A DNA stretch of 33,438 bases from contig BQXS01010884.1 in the NCBI GenBank assembly GCA_024181965.1, positions 8,402 to 41,839 of the forward strand, given 5' to 3'. The DNA comes from Aduncisulcus paluster (taxonomy: Eukaryota; Fornicata). Numbering within the stretch: the stretch's first letter is position 1; each line of letters opens with the position of its first letter. A program made the position numbers and the translations under genes. Below, one piece after another: positions 1 through 9,114 of this stretch. The notes beneath the pieces were generated by a model. That model was not told where the DNA came from, made no database searches, and saw nothing but the letters and a program-made list of their open reading frames with translations.

Positions 1-471
1 AGGAAGAGAAGTAGCAGTAGATGCTTGAGCAATGTTTGAAAAAATCCGTTTGATTGAATATGTCGGAATATCTCCAGAATAGAGATGAATAATAAGCAAT
101 GGCTTATGTTTTAAATGTTTGTTATGCTTAAATTCAATAATTCTATCAATTAATTGTATAGATCTTGGGGACGATAGTTTTGACTTTTCTACATCTAAAA
201 CAAGAGCAATAGCATGTGAATACGCTAAAATAATATCTGATAAGGGGGTTCCGAACGGGGTTTCACGATCAATGGCACAAATAGCTAACTTATGATCCCC
301 TCCCAGTTTAACTTTGGTAAAACTAGAATGACGAACTTGACTACTTTCAGATTTCATTGGTAATGAATTTTTTAGAGCGGACACAACTTTACATCCTTCT
401 TGACCATAGTGAATTGGGATGAATACAATATGGGGTATTATCTTAACAAAACCCTTGAAAAACGAAAGCAT
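1..471 (-). CDS. Hypothetical protein, 3' end beyond the window
   Basis: An open frame starts at an ATG at 471 and runs leftwards off the window edge without a stop, giving 157 residues. I found it by translating the edge by hand. The N-terminus is hydrophobic (MLSFFKGFVKIIPHIVFIPI). A later stretch has alternating hydrophobic strands around 'AIALVLDVEKS' (about residues 87-97) and 'KPLLIIHLYSGDIP'. This faintly recalls the strand pattern of a small-GTPase fold, but no Walker A or NKxD motif is visible, so I make no functional claim. Codon use fits the other genes in the window. Confidence 0.5.
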   Translation of the reverse strand, partial: MLSFFKGFVKIIPHIVFIPIHYGQEGCKVVSALKNSLPMKSESSQVRHSSFTKVKLGGDHKLAICAIDRETPFGTPLSDIILAYSHAIALVLDVEKSKLSSPRSIQLIDRIIEFKHNKHLKHKPLLIIHLYSGDIPTYSIKRIFSNIAQASTATSLP

Positions 472-822
472 ATAAATTGTTATTAAGTATATGGATAAGA
501 AAAAAACTTTGAAAAAGAGATGAAATTAGTTTTGTGTTCAAATCAGCACACCGCTTGTGGCAAATCGCCAAAACAACATTAAAACTAATTTTAGTGAAAA
601 TAACGAAGTGATTTTGGATAATAAAGGTTACTTTTGAGGGGTAATTATTATTTAATATTGGAATTCATGTAAAATCGGTTTTGTGAGTAGCTCTCTCAAG
701 AACCATGAATATTGGTACTGTTAGGGAACATTCTTTCTGGTTTTAATTGTCTTCAATGTTATGTTATTTCATCTAATTCTCAATTTAATCATGGGGTTAA
801 CTTAACCCGTTAAAAATACTCA
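472..822. other. Intergenic, no gene seen
   Basis: AT-rich spacer upstream of the left-edge gene (reading left) and of the small ORF at 823 (reading right). No RNA gene or long frame is visible. It probably holds the promoter of the left-edge gene, but no promoter motif can be named for this organism. Confidence 0.4.
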
Positions 823-1014
823 ATGTGGAAATGTCTTGACATCTTTGGCGATGAATTCAAACATGAACTCGGTGCTCACAAGGTTAAACTGGTTCAGACA
901 TCAGTTTCTGCATCTGTAGGTGCTGCTTGGTTGAGTGGAGTGTGGAGTTCAACTCAAATTAATATTCCACTAGAAAGATCAGGACTTCATAAAACCATCC
1001 TTGAAATAAATTAA
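823..1014 (+). CDS. Small ORF, possible gene fragment
   Basis: A 63-residue ATG-started frame. The translation looks protein-like rather than random: it is mixed and globular, with the segment 'KLVQTSVSASVGAAWLSGVW' near residues 22-41. A G-A-A followed by a small hydrophobic helix occurs near the C-terminus of many ASKHA sugar kinases, so this could be the tail of such a gene whose 5' part has decayed or lies beyond an intron. I cannot find the rest upstream. It could equally be a short independent gene or a chance frame. Confidence 0.25.
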   Translation: MWKCLDIFGDEFKHELGAHKVKLVQTSVSASVGAAWLSGVWSSTQINIPLERSGLHKTILEIN

Positions 1015-1469
1015 TATTAATTATTTTTTAATTGAGAGTGTTTCTGCTTTGTTTTCTCCTCTCTTTGCATATCACCTAAAAATAGAGTGAGATTCAAGAC
1101 AATGATAAAATCCTTCTTTTCTTGCGTCGATGACGAAAAACTTTTCGAGCAGAGTTAGCCACGATGATTTTATTGTTTATACTACTCAATCAAACACCCA
1201 AGGCGTTTATTAGTTAAGAACTTTCCTTTTATTTTTATTTACATTTTTTTGTGTCATTTATCCCTTCTACTTGGCCTTAATCGACGGGTTTTTGATAACA
1301 TTTTTCCCTGATTCTATCACTCACTTGCAGATTTATGTCATGTTTCATTTCACTCATCTCTCTATTCTATCGAAACTCGCCATCGAAGCTATAAACGGCA
1401 ATATTCACTCGTAGCACCACAGATGTTTCTTTATTTCCACAATGTTTTTATCTTTTCCAATGATTATTC
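1015..1469. other. Intergenic, no gene seen
   Basis: About 455 bases with many stops in all frames. I see no RNA gene, repeat or recognisable coding remnant until homology to the neighbouring repeat-protein gene begins at roughly 1470. Confidence 0.4.
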
Positions 1470-2690
1470 AATGGAAGGTAACTCAAGTCTTGTATAAATA
1501 TTTGACTCCAAAAACAACCAAGAACTCGATATTGTATTTGGAATGTTCCCATGACTATAAAAGACAATTGTTTCATTTCGTTTGCTCTCCGATTTTGTAA
1601 AAACAAGAGAGTAGAAACAGTCTGTTTCAAACAGAATTTTTTTATTTTGGTTCGAGTCCCACATTCCTTTCCTTCAACTTCACACACAATACAATATTCG
1701 CCAAATCAATAGGAAGGAAGTGCCGCTTAAATTCATGTTCAGGCCAAGTAAATTCATACTTCTTGGATGTATTCTCTTACCATCAGTCGAGTGTGTGAAA
1801 GTGAGGAGATGGTGAACTGAAATCCTCATTCACACACACATATATATAAGCACCTTTCATGGGACTAGGTGATGGGAAAGGGATAGAAAGATTGGATAAC
1901 CAAACAAACCATTCCCCTTTTAACGTTCTTATAGCAATAAAAAGAATTCGTTGAACATCACCCTAAAGTCGTAATAGATTGCTTTGCACGGTGGAATTTA
2001 AGTATTATTTAAAATTGACCCTTAAACGTAATTCTCGACCAGTAGAATCGATCAATTTCCAATCTTGTAACTTGTTCTTCCTCTTTCTTTCATATACATA
2101 CGGAAAAAGGAAGCAATTTGTTGAAGACTGTGTTGAATCAAGCACAATGATATTACAATACATAAAATGAGCTTTTGGAGCACATTCGACAGGCTCTGAC
2201 ACCATGAGTTGAACTTTATCCGTGAACGTGACATTCTTATAGCAAACCATAGTTCCTCTTTGCTTCTCGGGCTAATATTTCTAAGGCTTAGGGGTTTCTT
2301 CTCGTTGTAATAAAAACAAGGGACCAGATTCTAAAATACCTCTCATCTCTTCCTTTCCCTGTAATCTCACATAAAATAACATCAGGAAGATTAACAGGAA
2401 GGAAATACGAGTTACGATCACGATCCAATACTGTTCTCTACTGTCTTACTACAATACGAAATATAGGATGAAAATTGAATTGTTTGATTGTTTTCTCACC
2501 CTTTGAAGATGTCAAAGTGAAGAAAAGATGTGATGTAGACAAAGTAACAAGTATGTAGACAAATAAAAGCGCCTTTCATTGGAGAAGAGGAAGAGAAAGG
2601 AATGGAGATATGTGTTCAACACCCCAATAAGTTATTGGGACAGACAGACCATTATACTCTCCTTTCATCATATCTTAACAGCATACAACA
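1470..2690 (-). pseudogene. Decayed paralogue of the two-repeat protein at 2876-4027
   Basis: Two blocks match the intact neighbour at nucleotide level, in the same order and strand. About 1475-1940 resembles the C-terminal repeat (roughly 2890-3300): both share 'ttggaatgttcccatg', 'aatcaataggaaggaagtgc', 'attcatacttcttggatgt' and 'gcacctttcatgggactagg'. About 2310-2690 resembles the N-terminal repeat (roughly 3540-3850), with shared 'ctcttcctttccctgtaatc' and 'actctcctttcatcat'. Stops and indels interrupt every frame, so no full product is possible. The middle (about 1950-2270) does not match the intact gene. It carries an 81-aa ATG frame on the minus strand (2005-2250) that may be a remnant of a further divergent domain or chance. 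The arrangement points to tandem gene duplication followed by decay. Confidence 0.75.
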
Positions 2691-2875
2691 CCAACATAAC
2701 GAAGAGAATTTCATTATTGAATAATGATTATTCTTAACCAAAATAATGGTAAATGCACTCAGAGCTAAGGAGTTAGAATCCCCATAATGAAGATGCATTT
2801 CCAACCAGAAAACTCAATATTTCTCAGACGAAGTCCTCCTTTTCCCAGATGATTTATTCCACAAGATGTCAGATC

Positions 2876-4027
2876 CTATCCAAAAAAGCATGTATTCTCA
2901 AGTTTTGTCATGATATCATCTTTGGAATGTTCCCATGGCAGAAGGGATAATAGTTCACTCACAACTATTTCTTCTGGCATAGTAAATACAAGGGAGTTGA
3001 TCCAAAAATTGCTACTAGTCTTATCAAACCATGTTCCTTTCCCTTCAATCTCACATATCACAACATTATCTAAATCAATAGGAAGGAAGTGCCATTCATA
3101 TGAATGTTTAGGCCTTGTGAATTCATACTTCTTGGATGTCTTCTTACCATCACAATCAGTGAAAGTGAAGAGAAGAGAGGGTGAACTATAACAGTTATTC
3201 ACACAGATATAAGCACCTTTCATGGGACTAGGTAAAGGGAAAGGGATGGAAAGATGGGATAAGGATACAAAATATTCCCCTTTTAACATTCTTTGTGCAT
3301 CTGAACTCTGATCATAATACTTAGATTCCTTACTCAGCGAACCTCTCTTGCACTTAATCATTGAGAATAAAGGATCTACAAGCTTTGGATCATCTCGTGG
3401 AATGGGAATAGAATCTCTACCTTTAGATTCTTCATCTCCTTCCTTAACAAACTCTGCTTTCACAACTGGAGCTTCAGACCATAGTTTTTCTCTGGCTTCA
3501 CGAGCTTTGATTTCTTCATGAGTTTCTTCTCTACTAATGAAAACGAGGGATTGCATGTTAAAATACTCTTCCTCTCTTCCTTTCCCTGTAATCTCACACA
3601 AAACAACATCAGGGAGATCAACAGGAAGGAAACACCAATGCAAACCTTCAAATTCAGGAAATTCATATTTCTTGGATGTTTTATCACCTTTTGAAGATGT
3701 AAGAGTGAAGGTAAGATGTGATGGAGGTGAATAGTAACTATATAGACAGATATAAGCTCCTTTCATTGGGGAAGATGATGAAGAGAAAGGAATCGAGATA
3801 TGGGTAAACAATCCAGCATTAAACTCTCCTTTCATCATCTTTTGTGCTTTAACACTTTGATCGTACTCTTTGTCATCTTCTTTCTCCGTTCCATCTATTG
3901 CTGTGATAGTTGGGATCTCTGAACTCTTAATATTCGGGGAATCTCTAGGAATTGGACAGCAATTAAAAATATATCCTTCATGAATAAACTCTGGTTTTAC
4001 AATTTGTATTTCGGTGGAAGAACTCAT
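2876..4027 (-). CDS. Two-repeat protein with 'PMKGAYIC' repeats, function unknown
   Basis: A 383-residue protein. I start it at the ATG at 4027, not the in-frame TTG six bases upstream. It holds two homologous units of about 110 residues, near 56-166 and 237-350. Each runs YDQS-x(3)-AQ(K/R)M(M/L)KGE(F/Y), then (I/L)SIPF, SPMKGAYIC, a polar loop, K(K/T)TSKKYEF, W-x-FLP(I/V)DL, VV(L/I)CEI-x-GKG and SLVF. A charged linker joins them, and a 'PIPRD-P' motif precedes each unit. The alternating strands suggest a beta-sandwich. There is no signal peptide or membrane segment, so it is probably cytosolic. I do not recognise the family. A decayed copy lies immediately downstream in the gene's sense direction, which implies a locally expanding, lineage-specific family. 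Confidence 0.75.
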   Translation of the reverse strand: MSSSTEIQIVKPEFIHEGYIFNCCPIPRDSPNIKSSEIPTITAIDGTEKEDDKEYDQSVKAQKMMKGEFNAGLFTHISIPFSSSSSPMKGAYICLYSYYSPPSHLTFTLTSSKGDKTSKKYEFPEFEGLHWCFLPVDLPDVVLCEITGKGREEEYFNMQSLVFISREETHEEIKAREAREKLWSEAPVVKAEFVKEGDEESKGRDSIPIPRDDPKLVDPLFSMIKCKRGSLSKESKYYDQSSDAQRMLKGEYFVSLSHLSIPFPLPSPMKGAYICVNNCYSSPSLLFTFTDCDGKKTSKKYEFTRPKHSYEWHFLPIDLDNVVICEIEGKGTWFDKTSSNFWINSLVFTMPEEIVVSELLSLLPWEHSKDDIMTKLENTCFFG

Positions 4028-4535
4028 TGCCAATGGAAAAGAGTCGGGATCTAAGAAAAAATTTAAAACAAAAATTTAATTACAATACAGTGAATATAAT
4101 TGCATGACATCGCATAAAATATGTCTTAATGTGCATTTAATGAAATATATGACATACGATAAATCTTGTATTGCTTGCAACGAAGGAAAAGCAGAAGACG
4201 AAAACACAAAGTCGCGAATGACAACCTCAGGAAGCAATATCATACAATATATAAATAAATTTATATGGTCATTTTTCTTTCTATCATATATTGCATGCCA
4301 TCCTTGTGAGTCCACTCCTGACACGAAATCGTTTCATAACTTCGACATTTGTTTACATAGTGGATTATAAGGTGACAAAATATGCTGATGAGTTGCAGTT
4401 GAAATCCATGAGTATTGTGAATATATCATCGACTCGATATTCACCAACATTATGAGGGGAAAAGTTGATGATATTTTCGAGTGTCATGATTTATTAATAA
4501 CATAAAAGTGGAGATTATATTGATATAATTATTAA
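4028..4535. other. Intergenic, no convincing gene
   Basis: Lies between two minus-strand genes, upstream of the two-repeat protein gene and downstream of the phosphatase gene. A plus-strand frame of 88 codons (4104-4370) and an overlapping minus frame with a non-ATG start show no domain and are probably chance. A perfect hairpin sits at its right end (see 4520-4544). Confidence 0.4.
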
Positions 4536-4544
4536 TTATATCAA
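4520..4544 (-). terminator. Perfect 11-bp hairpin spanning the stop codon of the phosphatase gene
   Basis: TTGATATAATT, a 3-nt loop (ATT), then AATTATATCAA form a perfect inverted repeat. The arms contain the last codons and the TAA stop of the phosphatase gene (stop at 4536-4538). A stem at this place could affect 3'-end formation or transcript stability, but no such role is established for this organism. With this base composition it could also be fortuitous. Confidence 0.35.
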
Positions 4545-5684
4545 AGTATCGCCGAGTCCAAACGACTTTTGAAGAGGAATCCTTACATCCTCTTCCTCAA
4601 CAATACTATCCAAATATTCGGCAAGTCTCAACAATGCAGTATCTTCTTTGTCGTCGAACCAACTTGAGATAGGAATGGCATTGTCAACATTCGCACTATA
4701 ACTAATAGGACTATTGTCAACGATAATGATACTTGAGAGGTCTCTGCCGAGCTCACCAAGATCCTTCACAAACATACCGTCATGCTGAACACAGGCTTCA
4801 CGGTATAGTCGAGAGGAGATCGTTTCATGAATGTCCAGTTTATCTAATAAAGGATCGGCATACTTGCTCAAACTGGCTGTAAATATAACTATTTCATACA
4901 AGCCGCTCATACGACGCATGAATTCATCAACATATGGCCGTTTAGAGACGAAAATGGCTCTTTTCTTTCCATCAAGCTCCACAGCAATCTGAAAGTCTTC
5001 ATATCCCGTGGGTTTGAAGGAAGAATGGACGAGAGTTTCATCCAAATCAAGAACAAGACACTTTTTACCCCGATTATGCGGATCAAGAGGGGGGAGAAGA
5101 GCCGGACGATATTCTTCAGTTACGTCTGTCGTAACATCTTTTAATTGTGGATCGTTGGGGTCATCACTAACAGCTTTTTTGGTTATTTGAGTTTTGGAAT
5201 CATCAACTGCAGCATCAGGAACCATCGTATGGACTGGTTTTATGGTGGCAATTGGATTCGTTTTAGTTTCAACTTTTATCGAAGGAGAGGGAACAACTTG
5301 AACAATATCATCCTCTTCTTCCTCATCTCGAAAGGATGGAGATATGCAGCAGCATAAATACTGCCATAGTTTGCATCTTCTTGTGGCATTTTTAGAAGAA
5401 GGTGAAGGAACCTTTTCTTCTTCAAGAAGTGCACTTTTTGAGACTTGTTTGGGGGCTTTAGTATCTTTTTGAGGAGAAGTAGAACTGATATCAGTGGAAG
5501 TTCCCTTTTTCTCATCGGGTTTTTTAACTTGGGTAACAAGGGCTGAAAAGGCGGCTTCATCATCGGATTCTTCTTTTTCGTCAACAGTTTCGACAAATGT
5601 CGCTTCCTTAGCCTGACGAACATCGTGATCTTCACAATGATCGTGAGGTGAAGATGGAAGTGGAGACATTAACTCTGAAGACAT
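4536..5684 (-). CDS. SCP/FCP1-like HAD phosphatase (CTD small phosphatase family)
   Basis: A 382-residue protein. The C-terminal half (about 205-371) is a complete FCP1-homology/NIF domain. It has the catalytic DLDET at 213-217 followed by LVHSSF, the RP-x-VDEF and 'IVIFTASLSKYADPLLD' segments, and the signature VDNSP at 322-326 followed by NAIPI and SW. In the family these enzymes remove phosphate from serine, classically of the RNA polymerase II C-terminal domain, using the first Asp as nucleophile. The N-terminal 200 residues are low-complexity and acidic, with a Cys cluster (CKLWQYLCCC, about 104-113). Membrane-associated animal SCPs also have N-terminal cysteines that are palmitoylated, so membrane tethering is possible here by inference. 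All key residues are present. The true substrate cannot be read from the sequence. Confidence 0.9.
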   Translation of the reverse strand: MSSELMSPLPSSPHDHCEDHDVRQAKEATFVETVDEKEESDDEAAFSALVTQVKKPDEKKGTSTDISSTSPQKDTKAPKQVSKSALLEEEKVPSPSSKNATRRCKLWQYLCCCISPSFRDEEEEDDIVQVVPSPSIKVETKTNPIATIKPVHTMVPDAAVDDSKTQITKKAVSDDPNDPQLKDVTTDVTEEYRPALLPPLDPHNRGKKCLVLDLDETLVHSSFKPTGYEDFQIAVELDGKKRAIFVSKRPYVDEFMRRMSGLYEIVIFTASLSKYADPLLDKLDIHETISSRLYREACVQHDGMFVKDLGELGRDLSSIIIVDNSPISYSANVDNAIPISSWFDDKEDTALLRLAEYLDSIVEEEDVRIPLQKSFGLGDTLI

Positions 5685-6231
5685 TATTATTGGTAATATG
5701 GTAAAATATTAATGAAATTCAGGGGTATTATCAAATATTTATGAGAGTACTAGTCCAACAATACGAATATAATATTTAAGGAAAGGTAAATGCATAAACG
5801 AAAAAAATAAGATATATTCAATATTATAAATGGGTCTTTGAATATAAAATGTATTTTATTATGATTAGATTATGTATAATGAGCGAGATAATGTAATTCA
5901 GTCCCAAAATCACTTGGAAATCAATATGCAGTACATTTTGAGACATAAAATGATTTATTCACTTACTAATATGAGTAAATATTTAAACATTTAGATGAAA
6001 TTTTTCATATTTGGTGGTCTATATTGAACATTCGGATAGAGGCTAGTTTAGTCATCTTTGAACTGATTGAATGATTATTTTGAGATTTTCTCTCCATTAG
6101 ATAATTGTTTAATTGCAATAATAGGAAATCTTATGTGTAAGCTGAATGACACGTCCTTTGTTCCGAGTTGATTCTTGAGTTTTTCTTTGCACCCAGGACA
6201 TAACAAATAGTGAAATAATTAAATACATAGT
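5685..6231. other. Divergent intergenic region between the phosphatase gene and rpt5
   Basis: The two genes point away from this 547-base spacer, so it should hold both promoters. It is very AT-rich with frequent stops. I see no RNA gene or coding remnant, and no motif that I can name as a promoter element. Confidence 0.4.
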
Positions 6232-7479
6232 ATGAGTGCTAGCGAAGAGATTCCAACTGATGTTCTTCAAATGAGTGATTCACAGATCCAACAACAAATA
6301 GCCTACCTCAGACAAGAAATAGGATTTTTTGAAAATAATGCAAGGGCATTGAAACATGATATTGCAGCTAAGAAGGCAGAAATGAAAGATTTGAAGAAAA
6401 AAATTAAGCTTTATAGACAGCTTCCTTATCTCGTTGGTACCGTTGCCGAGATATTGGATATGCCTGAAGTTCAGGAAGATAAGACTGATATATCATTAAA
6501 AGATGTGAAAGAAGGGAAGTGTGTGGTTGTGAAAACTACGACTCGGCACACAATGTTTCTTCCTGTTCCTGGATTGATAAGATCCCATGAAATTGTTCCT
6601 GGAGATATGGTTGGAGTGAACAAGGATTCGTACCTTATTTTAGAAAAGCTTCCTCCTGAGTATGATACTCGAGTTACTGCCTTTGAGGTAAAAGAGAAAC
6701 CAAAGGAATCATACACTGATGTTGGTGGACTCGATGATCAAATTAAAGAGCTTCGGGAAGCTGTGGTTCTTCCCATGGAGCAACCTGAGATATTTGAAGC
6801 TGTTGGGGTTAAGGCTCCAAAGGGTGTTCTCATGCATGGACCTCCAGGAACTGGAAAGACTTTACTTGCCCGTGTCTGTGCTGCCCAAGCAGGCGCAACA
6901 TTCCTTAAACTGGCGGCCAGTGAGTTAGTACAGAAATATATCGGTGAGGGAGCTCGTATTGTTCGTGATACCTTCAAGCTTGCCCGTGAGAAACAACCAG
7001 CAATATTGTTCATTGATGAGCTTGATGCTGTTGGTACAAAACGTTTTAGTAGTGAAGTTAGTGGAGATAGAGAAGTTCAGAGAACAATGCTTGAGCTCTT
7101 GAATCAAATGGATGGATTTAGCAGTGATGATAGGATCAAAGTTCTTGCTGCCACTAATAGGATTGATGTCCTCGATCCGGCTCTGCTTAGAAGTGGTCGT
7201 TTTGATAGGAAGATAGAGTTTCCATTGCCTAAGTTATCTGCAAGAATGAAGATTCTCAAGATCCATTCTCGGAAGATGAATGTAAGTGCTAAGGTCAATT
7301 TAAAAGAAATTGCTGGAATGTGTGAAGATTTCAATGGTGCTCAGCTTAAAGCTGTCTGTGTGGAAGGTGGAATGATTGCTCTGAGAAGAAGGGCTCGAAT
7401 TGTTGAACACGAGGATTATGTTGAAGCTGTGGCTCAAGTTAAGAGTAAGAAGGTAAAACATTTGAAATATTTCATCTGA
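6232..7479 (+). CDS. rpt5: 26S proteasome regulatory ATPase Rpt5 (PSMC3 / subunit 6A)
   Basis: A 415-residue AAA+ ATPase of normal length for this subunit. It has an N-terminal coiled coil (about 15-62), an OB-fold region with '[13 protein letters not shown]' and '[15 protein letters not shown]' (about 64-138), Walker A GPPGTGKT at 203-210, Walker B with IDELDA at 261-266, and arginine fingers in RSGRFDR (320-326). The segments 'GTKRF', '[20 protein letters not shown]' and 'IHSRKMNVS' identify Rpt5 among the six Rpt paralogues. In the family it is part of the hexameric ring that unfolds ubiquitinated substrates and opens the 20S gate in cytosol and nucleus. The C-terminus ends LKYFI, so the gate-opening HbYX tail (YYA or FYA in well-known Rpt5 proteins) carries Phe instead of Tyr. 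The gene is uninterrupted and ends in TGA. Confidence 0.96.
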   Translation: MSASEEIPTDVLQMSDSQIQQQIAYLRQEIGFFENNARALKHDIAAKKAEMKDLKKKIKLYRQLPYLVGTVAEILDMPEVQEDKTDISLKDVKEGKCVVVKTTTRHTMFLPVPGLIRSHEIVPGDMVGVNKDSYLILEKLPPEYDTRVTAFEVKEKPKESYTDVGGLDDQIKELREAVVLPMEQPEIFEAVGVKAPKGVLMHGPPGTGKTLLARVCAAQAGATFLKLAASELVQKYIGEGARIVRDTFKLAREKQPAILFIDELDAVGTKRFSSEVSGDREVQRTMLELLNQMDGFSSDDRIKVLAATNRIDVLDPALLRSGRFDRKIEFPLPKLSARMKILKIHSRKMNVSAKVNLKEIAGMCEDFNGAQLKAVCVEGGMIALRRRARIVEHEDYVEAVAQVKSKKVKHLKYFI

Positions 7480-7540
7480 GTTGGTTATAATAGAGCTAAT
7501 TTTTATCAAAATTTGAATTAATGAGAATAAAGACCCATTC

Positions 7541-7554
7541 TTTTTTTTTTTTTT
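7541..7554 (+). repeat. T14 homopolymer downstream of rpt5
   Basis: Fourteen consecutive T residues about 60 bases after the rpt5 stop. It may act in transcript termination or simply be homopolymer drift. Read-length error is likely in such a run. Confidence 0.6.
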
Positions 7555-7764
7555 GACTGCAAATCTGTATGGGGGCTAATGAAAGTCAGCCAAAAGTTGT
7601 ATATACTCAACAAGATGTATGTTTTATTCGTTTTTAGTAGTTTTTTTGGCAAGATTACATGACAAATCATTATGTAGTATCTGATCTTCCACCGTCGGTT
7701 TATTTAACGCCTATTTTTTGATTGTTCATGATCATAGTTATCTGGAGTATCAACTCATCAAGGA

Positions 7765-9057
7765 ATGACTATTAATAATGAAATACTTGATGACCCTATC
7801 ATTAAAGAATTGGAAGATTTGACATTACCCGAATATATTGTAAGAAAAGGAAGAAAAAAGCAAAAAAAATATTTAAATAAGGCATTAAAAGAGATATTTC
7901 AAGATAGTTTGCCATTTAGTCCCCATGTTTCGGAAAGATGGAGAGATGGTACATTTTCTGCTCCCCAGAGTCCAACAGTGGACCCAGGTCATGAAGAATC
8001 CGAGACGGATGTGTCAAGTTCAGAAAGTACAATGTCAACCTCAATTTTATCTTCTCCAACTCATGACCATTATAGTCAGACTTATATCGGGTCAAAGGAG
8101 TACCTTTCAATTGTCAAACAGATATGTAGAGATGCCAAAGAGCAGTGGCATGGAGATATTGATCGTCAATTTCTTAGATTTTTTATGGAATCCGTATCTA
8201 GGTCATCTATCATTTTACCAATGACCTTAATTCCAAATATCAATATTATTCATGATTCAAGTCCTAAAATGTTGGGAACATATCCTATTATTCAATTTAA
8301 AGAGGTTTTTCTTTCTTTCGTTGCACATAAGTTTGAGAAGGCTGATATTTTTGGTATTCAGCGGAAAATTATTGAAAAAATGAAAAATATTTCTAAATCT
8401 TTTAATCATTTTAGAGTTTTACACGAAAGACAGCCAGAAATAATCTCACAACGTACCTTTTTCCGACTTCGACCAATTGTTGAACGTATTTCTGTTATGA
8501 ATACAGAGGAGAAGCTTTCCATCGATGATAAACAATTTGGGGTCATTCCGAGCCATATTTTAGGACCTCAATACTTTCAAATTGGATCATCACGCTTATT
8601 GGGATCTTGTGGAGCGATGTGGCCATTTTGTAATGTCACTTTGAAGCTTCAAGGCTGGCTTCCTTCTCACCGAGCTCCAAAAATAGAAGTCAAAGAAGAT
8701 AAACGTGGTTCTTATGATCCGAATAGATATAATATGTTTTTGAGGCCACAAATTGATGCATTTCATCCCCTTTTTCTTTCTCTAGATGGATACAAAAGCC
8801 CCATTCTCAAAAGAAGTTCTGTTGCCACCACCCAGTTGCCGGTTCCTCCCAGCCACCGACTTCTTATGAGAGATACAGCTCAAGAATTGGCATTTATTGA
8901 AGATATTTTACTTGATTGCCGAATTACTCTTGAAGACTCTATATCAAGGCTACGAATGCTTTGGCTGACCTTAAACAACACTGTTCCAGTTCTTGAGAAC
9001 ATACAAAGTGAGAAAATGATTGAAATAATACTAGGCGATGATTCACTCCACAAATAA
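7765..9057 (+). CDS. Hypothetical protein, 430 aa
   Basis: An ATG-started, TAA-ended gene on the same strand as rpt5 and 285 bases after it. The N-terminus is charged (RKGRKKQKKY, about 27-36), followed by an acidic Ser/Thr-rich low-complexity stretch (about 70-105). From about residue 110 onward the protein is mixed and globular, including 'LGPQYFQIGSSRLLGSCGAMW' in the second half and an amphipathic C-terminal helix region. I see no signal peptide, membrane segment or known catalytic motif, and I do not recognise the family. It ends only 57 bases from the convergent TRAPPC9-like gene, typical of this compact genome. Confidence 0.75.
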   Translation: MTINNEILDDPIIKELEDLTLPEYIVRKGRKKQKKYLNKALKEIFQDSLPFSPHVSERWRDGTFSAPQSPTVDPGHEESETDVSSSESTMSTSILSSPTHDHYSQTYIGSKEYLSIVKQICRDAKEQWHGDIDRQFLRFFMESVSRSSIILPMTLIPNINIIHDSSPKMLGTYPIIQFKEVFLSFVAHKFEKADIFGIQRKIIEKMKNISKSFNHFRVLHERQPEIISQRTFFRLRPIVERISVMNTEEKLSIDDKQFGVIPSHILGPQYFQIGSSRLLGSCGAMWPFCNVTLKLQGWLPSHRAPKIEVKEDKRGSYDPNRYNMFLRPQIDAFHPLFLSLDGYKSPILKRSSVATTQLPVPPSHRLLMRDTAQELAFIEDILLDCRITLEDSISRLRMLWLTLNNTVPVLENIQSEKMIEIILGDDSLHK

Positions 9058-9114
9058 TATTATAATATAAAATTAATCGGTAAAATGTCTTTGAAATAAA
9101 TTAATGATTCGTTT

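Noticed and set aside
1646-1660. GGTTCGAGTCCCA looks like a tRNA B box
   Set aside because: Flanking bases cannot form a T stem, acceptor or anticodon arm, and the stretch aligns to the coding repeat gene at about 3020-3045.
4104-4370. 88-aa plus-strand ORF in the spacer after the phosphatase gene
   Set aside because: No domain, AT-driven composition and no conserved feature; likely chance.
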